A DNA stretch of 64,000 nt from Spirosoma panaciterrae DSM 21099 (GTDB lineage Bacteria; Bacteroidota; Bacteroidia; Cytophagales; Spirosomataceae), in contig NZ_KB893244.1 of assembly GCF_000374025.1 (NCBI RefSeq), forward strand, positions 186,001-250,000, read 5' to 3'. Positions within the stretch are counted from its first letter, which is position 1. Every line of letters begins with the position of its first letter. Below, piece by piece: positions 51,858-61,894 of this stretch. The position numbers and the translations under genes are program-made. The notes beneath the pieces were generated by a model that saw only the letters and a program-made list of their open reading frames with translations, did no database searches and had not been told where the DNA came from.

Positions 51858-52448
51858 ATGACTCTACAGGACCAGGCGTTATGGCAGTTATATCGGGAGG
51901 GCGATAAACAGGCATTGGGCCAGTTGGCCGAACGCTACTATCGTGCGCTGAAACACTATGGACTAAAATTTATGGTCGATGAGCGGGTTGTAGAAGACTG
52001 TATTCAGGATCTGTTTTTACAGCTTTGGCAAAATCGAACCCAGATCAATCCGACCGAATCCGTAAAACATTATCTTTTCAAAGCCCTAAGGCATCATGTG
52101 CTGCTGCATTTGCGGTCGCAAAAACGGGCGTTGGTGGAGGAGTTGGACTGGGACAGCTCAGTGGCGGAAGAAAGCGATTCAGAGACCCTGCTCATTCAGC
52201 GGGAGTCCTTAACCAGTCTGACCAACACGATTCAGGACCTGCTGGCTTCGTTGCCCAATCGCGAACGGGAGGCACTTTACCTGCGGTACTACGAAAATCT
52301 ATCTATACCTGAAATTGCGGAGGTTATGAACGTAAACCGGCAATCGGTTTCTAATTTTTTACAGAAAGCTATCCATAAGCTTCGAAGCCGTTGGCTTTCA
52401 CCCGCATTTCTGGCCATCGGTATTCTGCTGAACAAGCTCGTTTTTTAG
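51858..52448 (+). CDS. ECF sigma factor (SusC/FecR-linked)
   Basis: A 196-residue RNA polymerase sigma-70 factor of the extracytoplasmic-function group. Region 2 includes DKQALGQLAERYYRAL and the VEDCIQDLFLQLWQNR stretch. Region 4 contains LASLPNREREALYLRYYENLSIPEIAEVMNVNRQSVSNFLQKAIHKLR with its helix-turn-helix. It would direct transcription of the downstream FecR, SusC and SusD genes when the STN-SusC detects its glycan. It is separated from FecR by 163 bp that contain a strong terminator, so the two are not a simple operon. Confidence 0.93.
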   Translation: MTLQDQALWQLYREGDKQALGQLAERYYRALKHYGLKFMVDERVVEDCIQDLFLQLWQNRTQINPTESVKHYLFKALRHHVLLHLRSQKRALVEELDWDSSVAEESDSETLLIQRESLTSLTNTIQDLLASLPNREREALYLRYYENLSIPEIAEVMNVNRQSVSNFLQKAIHKLRSRWLSPAFLAIGILLNKLVF

Positions 52449-52489
52449 CCTCTTGATCTGGCTGAGAATTCCTCTTTAAACGGAATGTC

Positions 52490-52535
52490 AAAAAAAATGC
52501 AAATCGACTGCCAGACAGCGATTTGCATTTTTTTT
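52490..52535. terminator. Strong terminator between ECF sigma and FecR
   Basis: A perfect 17-bp inverted repeat (arms 52490-52506 and 52519-52535; inner arms TGCAAATCG and CGATTTGCA, outer eight A and eight T) with a 12-nt loop. The U-run immediately follows the stem on either strand, so it should terminate in both directions. Confidence 0.85.
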
Positions 52536-52611
52536 CAAAAAATTTCGCTTTAAGTAGGGTATCGTTGGTAGGCTTCTTCATACTATCAATAAAAATAGTC
52601 GAAAAGTACCA

Positions 52612-53685
52612 ATGGGCCACCTACCCGAAAATCTGTCAACGGTTGAAGATTTTTTAGAGAACGACGCGTTTCGGGCGTGGGTGCTGGAAAGGCAGCCGCA
52701 GGACCGACTGTACTGGCAGGCCTGGCTGGTTCAACATCCCGAAAAAAGAGAGATGTATGAGCAGGCCGTAGTCACCTTATTGGCGCTACAGGGCAAACAG
52801 ATCGAACTCTCGGATCAACACGTAAAAGACAGAGCCTCGGAGATTGTCGATCAGATGCCCGACGCACGTACGGTGCACAAGCCGCTGCTGAGTTGGTACT
52901 GGGGGCGTTGGATGAGTGCGGCTGCCGCAATTGGTCTGATGATCTGGTTTCAGGTGGGTAGCCCCGTATTTAGCCCATCGTCGAAACCCAGTGGGCAGAC
53001 TAAACAGGCTGTAGCGAGCAAGGAGTGGAAGATTGTAAAAAACGTAACAGGCCAATCTTTAGTGGTGCTCTTGCCCGACAATTCATCCGTGCTTTTATCG
53101 ACGGGCAGTGAGCTGCGCTTTCGTCGGCAAACCAGCCATGCCCTTCGTGAGGTGTACCTGCAGGGTGAAGGTTTTTTTGAGGTGGCCAAAAATCCGGCTA
53201 AACCGTTTATTGTCTATACAAACAACTTGACCACTAAGGTGTTAGGTACCAGTTTTCAGGTGCATTCGTTTGCAAAAGAGGCTACGTCCTATGTAAAAGT
53301 AAAAACGGGTAAAGTGACCGTTACGCCGGTCAGTTCGCCCGACAAACCGATTTTGCTTACGGTAAATCAGGAACTTAAGCTCGGAGCCGCTACAAAACAG
53401 TTGATCAAACACAACCATTTTGTAGCGGAAGATGGCCCCGACGCTATTGTCAGTCAGCAGTTTACATTCAACTATACACCTATTCCGGCCGTATTCGATC
53501 AGTTGGCAGCCAGCTATCATATGCCGATCCACTACGACCAGCAGTTACTACACAACTGCACCTTTACCGGCCAACTCAACGATGTGCCTTTTCTTGAAAA
53601 AATCCGGCTCATCTGTCTCACGACGGAGTCTTCTTATGAAGTCATTGACAATCAGGTTGTTATTCATAGCGCTGGCTGTAATTAA
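52612..53685 (+). CDS. FecR-type anti-sigma factor
   Basis: A 357-residue inner-membrane protein. The N-terminal cytoplasmic part (about 1-95) should hold the ECF sigma factor. One membrane helix lies at about 103-119 (WMSAAAAIGLMIWFQVG). The periplasmic FecR domain (about 145-240) includes LLPDNSSVLLSTGSELRF, EVYLQGEGFFEVAKNPAKPFIVYT and VLGTSFQV. The C-terminal DUF4974-like domain includes FNYTPIPAVFDQLAASYHMP. It relays the signal from the STN domain of SusC to the sigma factor. It lies downstream of the terminator at 52490-52535 and upstream of STN-SusC, the typical order. Confidence 0.93.
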   Translation: MGHLPENLSTVEDFLENDAFRAWVLERQPQDRLYWQAWLVQHPEKREMYEQAVVTLLALQGKQIELSDQHVKDRASEIVDQMPDARTVHKPLLSWYWGRWMSAAAAIGLMIWFQVGSPVFSPSSKPSGQTKQAVASKEWKIVKNVTGQSLVVLLPDNSSVLLSTGSELRFRRQTSHALREVYLQGEGFFEVAKNPAKPFIVYTNNLTTKVLGTSFQVHSFAKEATSYVKVKTGKVTVTPVSSPDKPILLTVNQELKLGAATKQLIKHNHFVAEDGPDAIVSQQFTFNYTPIPAVFDQLAASYHMPIHYDQQLLHNCTFTGQLNDVPFLEKIRLICLTTESSYEVIDNQVVIHSAGCN

Positions 53686-53745
53686 TTATTAACCATAACC
53701 TATCGTATGCTTATGCACTAGTACTTCTCGCTTACTACATGAAAA

Positions 53746-53804
53746 AGCGATAGTGCTACCAACACTATCGCTCGGATCGCCCTAAATGTGTCTTACTTAC
53801 ACAT
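53746..53804 (+). promoter_or_regulatory. Two successive hairpins in the SusC leader
   Basis: A perfect 10-bp stem (AGCGATAGTG with CACTATCGCT, 53746-53755 and 53763-53772) and 7-nt loop, followed 13 bases later by ATGTGT-7nt-ACACAT (53786-53804), sit in the 188-bp gap between FecR and SusC. Neither has a T-run. They may attenuate or stabilise the SusC message. Confidence 0.45.
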
Positions 53805-53873
53805 TCTCCCTCTACCAAAGGGACAGCGAATTTTTGTCAGTTCTTCCCAGAAACCAACAACGATTACAAACCT

Positions 53874-56800
53874 ATGCATTCTTGCTTATTGAACCGTAAT
53901 GTATGGCTCAGGATTATGAAATTTTCAAGCCTGCAACTCTTATTCGTGCTTGCTTTAGCCAATGCAAGCCTTGCTCTGGACGGAAAAGCCCAGGAACTCT
54001 TAACCCGTCGTGTAAGCATCTCCGCTCAAAATGAGGATGTTGAGACAACGATCAAACGAATTGAAAAACTGGCGAATGTTCAATTTCTGTTTAGTCGGGA
54101 AATCATTCAATCGAAACGAAAGATCAACTACCGGGCTAAAAACGAACAGCTTTCGCTGGTATTAGATCATATTCTGGCTCCGCTCAATCTGAGCTACGAG
54201 GTAGTTGGGCAGCAGATCGTTATCAAGCGGGATATGGCCCCCACGGCGTTTCCGCAGGATAAAACATCCGGTGAGGTTCCCTTAGAACAGCCTCAGGACC
54301 GGCAGATTACGGGCTGGGTCACGGCTGAAAATGGGGAAGCGTTGCCTGGCGTAAATATTCAGATCAAGAATACGACGCGGGGGACAACTACCGACGGTAA
54401 TGGCAATTACCGACTTTCAGTTCCTGAAGAAGCGGGTACCGTACTGGTTTTTTCGTTTATCGGTTATGCCACTCAGGAAGCAGCCGTAGGCACCCGGTCT
54501 GTGGTCAATATTACGCTGGCTGCCGACGATAAAACGCTGAATGAGGTGGTGGTAGTCGGGTATGGTACACAGCGCAAACGCGACATTACTGGTGCTGTCG
54601 CGTCGGTAAATGAGACAACCTTAAAGGAAGTACCCGCTCCAAACCTGCTCAATCAGTTAAAAGGCCGGGCCGCCGGGGTTTCGATTGTGAGTAACGGCAC
54701 GACACCCGGTGCGCAGCCACAAATCCGTATTCGGGGCAACCGGACGTTGACCAGCAGCACAAATCCAGGAACGGGCGATAACCTGGATGGGCCACTGGTG
54801 GTAGTTGATGGGATACCGTATGGCGGGTTGAATGACATCAACCCCGACGACATTGTTAACCTGGAGATTCTGAAAGATGCATCGGCTACAGCCATTTATG
54901 GATCGCGCGGCTCCGGGGGGGTTATTCTGGTAACTACCAAACGGGGAAAAGTGGGTAAGCCTGTATTCTCATACGATGGCTATCATGGTGTAACCACCAT
55001 CATGGGCAAATACAACGTCTTCAACGGCACCGAGTACGCTCAGTTTAAAGCCGATGCCACGAAATATAATCGGGCGTCTCCCGGTACTACAGCCTATCCG
55101 CTTACCCAGAAAGAACAGGACGCACTGGCCGCTGGTGTTTCGACCGACTGGCAGGGACTTATTTATAAACCGGGCTTCATGACCAACCATCAGCTGGGTA
55201 TGACGGGGGGCGTCGAAAATACGCAGTATTCGCTGGGCCTGGGTTATTTTAATGAGACCGGCATTATCCCCAGCCAGAATTTTACCCGGGTCAATATTCG
55301 CGCTACCATCGACCAGCGCATTGGTAAGCGAATCAAGGTTGGCTTGAATACACTCAATACACTGACCTATACCAATACACCAGGAGGAGGTGGTATTCCG
55401 GGCGGTCTGGTGAGCTTAACCCCACTAGCCTCGCCTTATAATGCGGACGGCTCAGTAAACCTGTTCCCGGCTGAAGGCTCTATCGATGCCGCCCGGATCA
55501 GCCCCCTGACCATCATCACCAAGAAAGATTCGTATTTGAACACCACGCGTTCGTTACGGACGTTCAACAGCCTGTATGCCGAGGTGAACATCCTGCCCGG
55601 TTTGCGCTATCGGTTCAATGCCGGGTTGAATTTCAGCCAGTCGAATTTCAATGGGTACAACGGTCCGCTGACCTATTTTAACACCGCCACGGTGCAGTCG
55701 TCGTCCAACGCCGAAATCAGCAATACGGAATATTGGGATGTAAACCTCCAGCATTTATTGTATTTCGATAAAACGTTTGGCAAACACAAACTGAACGCTA
55801 CGGCACTCTACGAATACACCAAGAACCACTCACTGGGTAGCCGGTTTACGATCACAGGGGTTCCGGCCGACTACATCAAAACGGGTAATTTCTCGCTGGC
55901 TTCCGGAACGCCTGTTGCCGCTTCAGACTTTGGTAATTCGTTTTCAGAAACCGGGTTGCTGTCATACATGGGTCGGGTGAACTATAGTTACAACGACCGC
56001 TACCTGTTGACCTTAACGCTGCGCCGGGATGGTTCGTCGACGCTCTCACCCGCCAATCGCTACTTTAACTACCCGGCCATTGGAGCGGGCTGGAATATCA
56101 TCGAGGAGCCTTTTATGAAAAGTGTTCCAACGATTTCGAACCTGAAACTACGAGGTAGCTGGGGTTTGTCGGGTAACCGAAACGTAGGGGCTTATTCAAC
56201 CCTGGGTGCTCTATCAGCGGGCTATTACAATTTCGGAACGGGCACGGCTGGTCAGCAATTGGCGTATACGGTGACCAGCCTTCCGGCTACCAATCTAGGC
56301 TGGCAGTCTACAGAACAGATTGACCTTGGTCTTGATTTTGGGGTGCTGAATAACCGCATTACGGGTTCGATTGATTACTACCACCAGAAAACAAAGGACA
56401 TTCTGTTGTCGGTGCCGCTCCCGGCGAGTAACGGTGCTAGTTCGACGCTGAAAAACCTGGGGAGAACCGAAGGGCAGGGGTTAGAAACTTCGCTGACGGT
56501 CGACATTTTCAGAAAGCAGGGAGGCTTTAACTGGAGCGTGGATGCCGTTTACTATTTCAACCGGGAGAAAATCACCCAGCTCACTACGCCCTCCGAAATG
56601 TCTAACGTTGGCGCTGGCTGGTTTGTTGGGCAGCCCCTGTCGGTCATCTACGACTACAAAAAGATAGGCATCTGGCAAACATCTGATAAAGAGAATGGTA
56701 CACTGGCTAAACAGACCTCTCCGGTACAGTTTCCGGGCCAGATTCGGGTGGAGGATGTCAATGGCGATGGTAAGATTGACCCCTCCGACCGGCAGATTCT

Positions 56801-57377
56801 GGGCAATTTCCAGCCTAAGTTTGAAGCAGGTCTGACCAATCGGTTCAACTACAAAAACTTTGATCTGTCGATTGTTACGTTTGCCCGTATGGGTATGAAA
56901 GTCGTTGTGCCCTACCTCACAGGTAACGCGGGCGGTGGCGGTGGATTTGCCTTCTTCAACCAGGCTCGTTCTAATCAGGTTAAGGTTGATTACTGGACTG
57001 AAACCAACCCGACCAATGCCTTCCCGGCTCCTGATGCTGGTCAGGCGGTAGCCTTTTTTGGATCAACATTAGGTTACTATGACGGTTCGTTCATTAAAGT
57101 CAGAAGTATTAATCTGGGCTACACGGTTTCGGGGCAGTTCCTTAAAAAAGTGGGCATGAACTCGGCCCGGCTGTATCTGAACGTTACCAATCCGCTGATT
57201 CTGTATTCGCCGTTGGTTCGTGATAAACTGGCCGTTGACCCAGAAGGGAATGGCTATGCCAGCTCTACGGTAAGTGCCCAGGGAGCGGAAACAGCCACGC
57301 AGCAGCGTCAGATTGCCATAAACCTCAACAACCCGCCCGTTCGCCAATTTACGTTCGGTGTCAATCTTAAATTCTAA
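53874..57377 (+). CDS. susC: SusC-type TonB-linked importer with STN signalling domain
   Basis: A 1167-residue outer-membrane transporter. An N-terminal signal (MKFSSLQLLFVLALANASLA, second Met) precedes an STN domain at about 40-120 (RRVSISAQNEDVETTIKRIEKL, FLFSREIIQ, YEVVGQQIVIK). A carboxypeptidase-regulatory domain follows (about 145-225), then the TonB box area (NEVVVVGYGTQRKRDI), the plug (about 235-360, KDASATAIYGSRGSGGV) and the barrel ending FTFGVNLKF. The STN domain identifies it as the receptor end of a trans-envelope relay with the FecR and ECF sigma just upstream. SusD follows after 14 bp. Confidence 0.96.
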   Translation: MHSCLLNRNVWLRIMKFSSLQLLFVLALANASLALDGKAQELLTRRVSISAQNEDVETTIKRIEKLANVQFLFSREIIQSKRKINYRAKNEQLSLVLDHILAPLNLSYEVVGQQIVIKRDMAPTAFPQDKTSGEVPLEQPQDRQITGWVTAENGEALPGVNIQIKNTTRGTTTDGNGNYRLSVPEEAGTVLVFSFIGYATQEAAVGTRSVVNITLAADDKTLNEVVVVGYGTQRKRDITGAVASVNETTLKEVPAPNLLNQLKGRAAGVSIVSNGTTPGAQPQIRIRGNRTLTSSTNPGTGDNLDGPLVVVDGIPYGGLNDINPDDIVNLEILKDASATAIYGSRGSGGVILVTTKRGKVGKPVFSYDGYHGVTTIMGKYNVFNGTEYAQFKADATKYNRASPGTTAYPLTQKEQDALAAGVSTDWQGLIYKPGFMTNHQLGMTGGVENTQYSLGLGYFNETGIIPSQNFTRVNIRATIDQRIGKRIKVGLNTLNTLTYTNTPGGGGIPGGLVSLTPLASPYNADGSVNLFPAEGSIDAARISPLTIITKKDSYLNTTRSLRTFNSLYAEVNILPGLRYRFNAGLNFSQSNFNGYNGPLTYFNTATVQSSSNAEISNTEYWDVNLQHLLYFDKTFGKHKLNATALYEYTKNHSLGSRFTITGVPADYIKTGNFSLASGTPVAASDFGNSFSETGLLSYMGRVNYSYNDRYLLTLTLRRDGSSTLSPANRYFNYPAIGAGWNIIEEPFMKSVPTISNLKLRGSWGLSGNRNVGAYSTLGALSAGYYNFGTGTAGQQLAYTVTSLPATNLGWQSTEQIDLGLDFGVLNNRITGSIDYYHQKTKDILLSVPLPASNGASSTLKNLGRTEGQGLETSLTVDIFRKQGGFNWSVDAVYYFNREKITQLTTPSEMSNVGAGWFVGQPLSVIYDYKKIGIWQTSDKENGTLAKQTSPVQFPGQIRVEDVNGDGKIDPSDRQILGNFQPKFEAGLTNRFNYKNFDLSIVTFARMGMKVVVPYLTGNAGGGGGFAFFNQARSNQVKVDYWTETNPTNAFPAPDAGQAVAFFGSTLGYYDGSFIKVRSINLGYTVSGQFLKKVGMNSARLYLNVTNPLILYSPLVRDKLAVDPEGNGYASSTVSAQGAETATQQRQIAINLNNPPVRQFTFGVNLKF

Positions 57378-57391
57378 CTGTCGACATTCCC

Positions 57392-59206
57392 ATGAAAGCA
57401 ATAAAAATTGGATTTATCGTTGGCCTGACCGCTCTGATGAGCACAGGCTGCGAAAAAATATTGGAGGAGAATCCACAGTCACAAATTGTTCCGTCTTATT
57501 TCAATAGCGCAGCCGGGGTGCTTGGGGGGATCGCCGGGGTCTATAATGATATACGTTCTCAGTGGGGTACGGAAGGGTTCACCGTTGAAATGCAGGCGGG
57601 TACCGACGAGTTTTTGCAGGGAGCCAGCTCAGGCGGTGGCTCTGCCTATACCTATAACGGCCTGAACGGTAGTAACTTCGGTTCTGCCTGGGGCGTCGCT
57701 TTCCAGGACATCAATACGCTGAATGGGGTACTGCAATACGGCCAGACGGTTGATTTGCCGGATGCAACCCGGAAGCAATATCTGGCTCAGGCCAAGTTTC
57801 TACGGGGTTTCTGGTATTTTTATCTGGTACAAACCTGGGGCGATGTGCCACTCAATACCACCTTTATTACAGTAGCTTCTCAGGCGGCATCCCGCCAGCC
57901 AGCGGCTCAGGTATATGAGCAAATTATTAAGGATCTGACGGAAGCGGCTGCTGATCTGCCCAATACGCCAACGGCTCCATTTCTGGGGAAAGCGGCTACC
58001 AAACCTGTAGCCCAGTTACTGCTGGCGAAGGCGTATCTAACGCGCGGTTGGCTCAACAATACAGCCGCCGATTTTACCCAGGCCGCGTCTATTTGTGCTG
58101 ATATTATCGCCAACAAATCATCGTACGGACTGGATTTATGGCAGGACTTTGGCGATGCGTTCGTACCCGCCAACGATTATGGCAAAGAAACCATGTTTGT
58201 CAGCGACCACGTACTTGATCCAAAATATGGCTATTATACCGTTGGTGGAGCGGCTAGTGGCGGAGCTGCCCAAAATCTGACCCCCTGGTTTACCAACTGG
58301 AATTATCCGAACAACAGTGGCGTCAACTCCTACAAAAGTGCTACGGGCGGATACGTAAACAGCGGTACGTCGCTGATGACTCGGGATTCACAGTATGGAC
58401 GGCCTTACGTTCGGATGCGCCCGAACAGCTACAAATGGACCACAGGCGCAAACGTTGGAAAGAATTACTTTCTGGATCAGGCCTTTACGAATCGTACTGT
58501 CGATTCACGGTTTATGAACTCGTTTTATACAGTTTATATTGCCAACATCTCGGTTACAAACAGTGCTACGGCGGCTAATAACAAACGAGGTATTAGTTAT
58601 ACAACTGTTGCAGGTGCCGATACGGCCGTTTGGATCCCCGACTTCGAAGTAGAAGGAGCCCCACAATTCATTGGTACACGTCCGTTCAAAGGCCTTGTTG
58701 TACCGCCAAGCATGTGGGATAATGGTATTTTTCCGGCGCTGAAGAAATTCATGGACCCGAGCCGGGGCGCTAACTTCAACGACCCATCGACCCGCCCCTG
58801 TGTGTTGTACCGTTTTTCGGACGTATATCTGACAGGAGCCGAAGCGTATCTGAAAGCGGGCGATGCCGCTAAAGCAGCCTCACTGCTCAACGTAGTACGC
58901 CAGCGGGCAGCTTACCGGAAAACCAACACAGCGGCTCAGAATGCTGCGGCTGCAACGGCCATGACCATTACAGCCGCCGATGTAACCGTCGACTTTATCC
59001 TGGATGAGCGTACCCGCGAACTGTTTGGTGAATGGCAACGCTGGCATGACCTGGTTCGCACCCGGTCGCTGGTACGTCGGGTAAAAGCCTGGAACCCGGA
59101 AGCTGCTCCGTATATTCAGGATTTCCATATGCTACGGCCAATTCCGCAGTCGCAGATAGACCGGGTAGTGGATGGTCCTAAGTTCCCGCAAAATCCGGGT
59201 TATTAA
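57392..59206 (+). CDS. susD: SusD/RagB-type glycan-binding lipoprotein
   Basis: A 604-residue surface lipoprotein, larger than the other SusD here. The signal MKAIKIGFIVGLTALMSTGC places the lipidated Cys at residue 20. The fold is marked by PSYFNSAAGVLGGIAGVYNDI, YLAQAKFLRGFWYFYLVQTWGDVPL, VLYRFSDVYLTGAEAYLKAG, ERTRELFGEWQRWHDLVRTR and the ending LRPIPQSQIDR-PQNPGY. It partners the STN-SusC (14-bp gap). The extra length lies in loops around residues 260-420 and probably shapes the sugar-binding face. The nearby GH95 and GH43 suggest fucosylated or arabinose/xylose-decorated glycans. Confidence 0.95.
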   Translation: MKAIKIGFIVGLTALMSTGCEKILEENPQSQIVPSYFNSAAGVLGGIAGVYNDIRSQWGTEGFTVEMQAGTDEFLQGASSGGGSAYTYNGLNGSNFGSAWGVAFQDINTLNGVLQYGQTVDLPDATRKQYLAQAKFLRGFWYFYLVQTWGDVPLNTTFITVASQAASRQPAAQVYEQIIKDLTEAAADLPNTPTAPFLGKAATKPVAQLLLAKAYLTRGWLNNTAADFTQAASICADIIANKSSYGLDLWQDFGDAFVPANDYGKETMFVSDHVLDPKYGYYTVGGAASGGAAQNLTPWFTNWNYPNNSGVNSYKSATGGYVNSGTSLMTRDSQYGRPYVRMRPNSYKWTTGANVGKNYFLDQAFTNRTVDSRFMNSFYTVYIANISVTNSATAANNKRGISYTTVAGADTAVWIPDFEVEGAPQFIGTRPFKGLVVPPSMWDNGIFPALKKFMDPSRGANFNDPSTRPCVLYRFSDVYLTGAEAYLKAGDAAKAASLLNVVRQRAAYRKTNTAAQNAAAATAMTITAADVTVDFILDERTRELFGEWQRWHDLVRTRSLVRRVKAWNPEAAPYIQDFHMLRPIPQSQIDRVVDGPKFPQNPGY

Positions 59207-59229
59207 GTAAAGTGCTGAAAATCAGAGAA

Positions 59230-59323
59230 TTTTTTTGTCATCCCGAGGAACGAGGGATCTTCGGTAATTGACTCTTTGATGGGCTCACCCGAAGATCCCT
59301 CGTTCCTCGGGATGACAAAAAAA
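59230..59323. repeat. REP-like 35-bp palindrome, copy 1
   Basis: Perfect 35-bp inverted arms (59230-59264 and 59289-59323) beginning with seven T and ending with seven A. The core is GTCATCCCGAGGAACGAGG and then GATCTTCGG. The loop is 24 nt. It lies between SusD and GH95 and could terminate transcription from either side. Copies 2 and 3 have the same arms and a loop of exactly the same length. Confidence 0.95.
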
Positions 59324-59419
59324 GCTATCGAGGCAAAAGTTTAAACTGACGCAGAAGCGAGAGGACTAAAGATTTTAGCCTCTTGCTTCTTTTTAGCGTA
59401 TACTAATTCGCCGAATCTA

Positions 59420-61891
59420 ATGAGACTGGTTCTTTGCCTTTTTTTTCTGACCACCACAACGCTTTGCTTTTCGCAAACTAAACCGCCGTTAAAGCTCTGG
59501 TACGATAAACCTTCGGGCCAAACCTGGGAGAATGCTTTACCCATTGGGAATGGCCGACTGGGGGCAATGGTCTATGGCAATGTAGGCAAAGAAACCATTC
59601 AGCTCAATGAGCATACGGTCTGGAGCGGTAGTCCGAATCGGAACGATAATCCCGATGCGTTGGCCGCTCTGCCCGAAATACGGCAGTTGATTTTTGATGG
59701 CAAACAGAAAGAAGCTGAGAAACTGGCCAACAAGTCGATCATTACCAAAAAATCGCATGGGCAGATGTTTCAGCCCGTTGGTAGTCTGCATTTGATCTTC
59801 GATGGACATGAGAATTACAGCAATTATTACCGGGAGCTGGACATTGAGCGGGCCGTTGCCAAAACGTCGTATACCGTCGATGGGGTAACCTACACCCGCG
59901 AGATACTGGCCTCTTTCCCCGACCGGGTTATTGTGATGCAACTGACAGCCAGTAAGCCGGGCAAGCTGTCGTTTTCCGCTTCTTATTCTACTCCCCAACT
60001 CAAGCCCGTCATTATCGCATCGGGCAACGAACTAACCCTTTCCGGAACCACATCGGACCATGAAGGGGTAAAAGGGCTGGTCCGCTACAAGGGCATTACC
60101 CGGCTCAAAACGCAGGGCGGCACACTCGCGGCCAACGACTCCACACTAACTGTACAAGGAGCCAATACGGCCACGATTTATATATCCATTGCCACCAATT
60201 TCAATAATTACAAAGATCTCAGCGGGGATGAAAATGCCCGTGCCAAAACCTACCTGGATAAAGCCTACTCCAAAAGCTACGCGGCTGTCCTGGCGCCACA
60301 CGTGGCTGCTTATCAACACTATTTCAACCGGGTTAAACTCGACTTAGGCACAACCGAAGCGGCCAAACTCCCAACCGACGAACGACTAAAAAATTTCCGC
60401 TCGGTCAACGACCCGCAGTTAGTGACGATTTACTATCAATACGGACGATACCTGCTGATTTCATCCTCGCAAGCCGCCCGCGACGGCGAACTGGGGCAAC
60501 CCGCCAACTTACAGGGGATCTGGAATAACAAAATGCGTCCACCCTGGGACAGTAAATATACCATCAACATCAACGCCCAGATGAACTACTGGCCAGCCGA
60601 GAAGACGAACCTGGCCGAATTGCATGAGCCGTTTTTGCGGATGGTCCGGGAGTTATCGGAAACGGGGCAGGAAACCGCCAAAGTCATGTACGGCGCTGGT
60701 GGCTGGATGGCCCATCATAACACCGACATCTGGCGAATCAATGGCCCGGTCGATGGAGCTTTCTGGGGGATGTGGACAGCCGGGGGCGGCTGGACGAGCC
60801 AGCATCTGTGGGAGCATTATCTGTACAATGGCGATCAGGCGTATCTGGCCTCGATTTACCCGGTTTTAAAAGGGGCGGCTCAGTTCTACGCCGATTTTCT
60901 GGTCGAGCATCCGAAGTACCACTGGCTGGTTGTCAATCCGGGAACATCGCCCGAAAATGCCCCTCAGGCGCATGAAGGCTCCTCGCTGGATGCGGGTACG
61001 ACGATGGACAACCAGATTGTGTTCGATGTGTTTAGCACCGCAATTCGTGCGGCTGAACTGCTGAAAAAAGACGCCGATTTTGTAGCCCTGCTGAAACAAA
61101 AGCGGAGCAAACTGCCGCCCATGCACATTGGGCAGTATGGTCAGTTGCAGGAATGGCTCGATGATGTCGATGACCCGAACGACAAGCATCGGCACGTTTC
61201 GCATTTGTACGGCCTCTTTCCGTCGAATCAAATCTCGGCCTATCGGACACCGGGCTTATTTAATGCCTCACGCACGACACTAACCCACCGGGGCGATGTA
61301 TCGACAGGCTGGAGCATGGGCTGGAAAGTGAACTGGTGGGCTAAACTTCAGGACGGTAACCACGCCTATGCACTGATTCAGAATCAACTGACCCCATTGG
61401 GCGTCACGAAAGAAGGCGGTGGTACATACAACAACCTGTTCGACGCTCACCCTCCGTTCCAGATCGATGGCAATTTCGGCTGTACGTCGGGCATCACCGA
61501 AATGCTGATGCAAAGCAGTGATGGAGCCATTCATCTGCTGCCTGCCCTTCCTGATGTTTGGCCGACGGGCAGCATTACCGGCCTACGGGCGCGTGGTGGT
61601 TTTGAGGTGGTAGACATGGCGTGGAAAGACGGAAAACTCACGAAGCTGACCGTTAAGTCGAATCTGGGCGGCAACCTTCGTTTGCGGACGCCGAACGCAA
61701 TGAGAGTCAGTAGTGGAACGGCCTTGAAACCAGCATCTGGCCAAAACCTGAACCCGTTCTACCAGATCGAAGAGACACCCGCCCCCATTGTATCGGAGAA
61801 GGCCAACCGTACGAACCCGACCTTAAAACCAACCCAGCTTTATGACTTGCCCACCCAGCCGGGTAAGGTTTACACCCTGGTGGGGCAGTAA
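59420..61891 (+). CDS. GH95 alpha-L-fucosidase family enzyme
   Basis: An 823-residue exported GH95 enzyme (signal ending in LCFSQ). The N-terminal domain has PLKLWYDKPSGQTWENALPIGNGRLG and LNEHTVWSGSPNRND. The alpha/alpha barrel has the NxN pair N383/N385 in ININAQMNYWPAE, the acid E512 in NPGTSPENAPQ, and D683 in FQIDGNFGCTSG. These correspond to the conserved catalytic positions of the family. GH95 enzymes hydrolyse alpha-1,2-linked L-fucose and in some members L-galactose, for example from xyloglucan or host glycans. The stop codon is followed after 3 bases by palindrome copy 2. Confidence 0.95.
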   Translation: MRLVLCLFFLTTTTLCFSQTKPPLKLWYDKPSGQTWENALPIGNGRLGAMVYGNVGKETIQLNEHTVWSGSPNRNDNPDALAALPEIRQLIFDGKQKEAEKLANKSIITKKSHGQMFQPVGSLHLIFDGHENYSNYYRELDIERAVAKTSYTVDGVTYTREILASFPDRVIVMQLTASKPGKLSFSASYSTPQLKPVIIASGNELTLSGTTSDHEGVKGLVRYKGITRLKTQGGTLAANDSTLTVQGANTATIYISIATNFNNYKDLSGDENARAKTYLDKAYSKSYAAVLAPHVAAYQHYFNRVKLDLGTTEAAKLPTDERLKNFRSVNDPQLVTIYYQYGRYLLISSSQAARDGELGQPANLQGIWNNKMRPPWDSKYTININAQMNYWPAEKTNLAELHEPFLRMVRELSETGQETAKVMYGAGGWMAHHNTDIWRINGPVDGAFWGMWTAGGGWTSQHLWEHYLYNGDQAYLASIYPVLKGAAQFYADFLVEHPKYHWLVVNPGTSPENAPQAHEGSSLDAGTTMDNQIVFDVFSTAIRAAELLKKDADFVALLKQKRSKLPPMHIGQYGQLQEWLDDVDDPNDKHRHVSHLYGLFPSNQISAYRTPGLFNASRTTLTHRGDVSTGWSMGWKVNWWAKLQDGNHAYALIQNQLTPLGVTKEGGGTYNNLFDAHPPFQIDGNFGCTSGITEMLMQSSDGAIHLLPALPDVWPTGSITGLRARGGFEVVDMAWKDGKLTKLTVKSNLGGNLRLRTPNAMRVSSGTALKPASGQNLNPFYQIEETPAPIVSEKANRTNPTLKPTQLYDLPTQPGKVYTLVGQ

Positions 61892-61894
61892 CCT

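Noticed and set aside
59230..59323. Palindrome copy 1 as nothing but an ordinary terminator
   Set aside because: It may well terminate, but identical arms and equal loops at three sites and the inverted copy show a repeated element.
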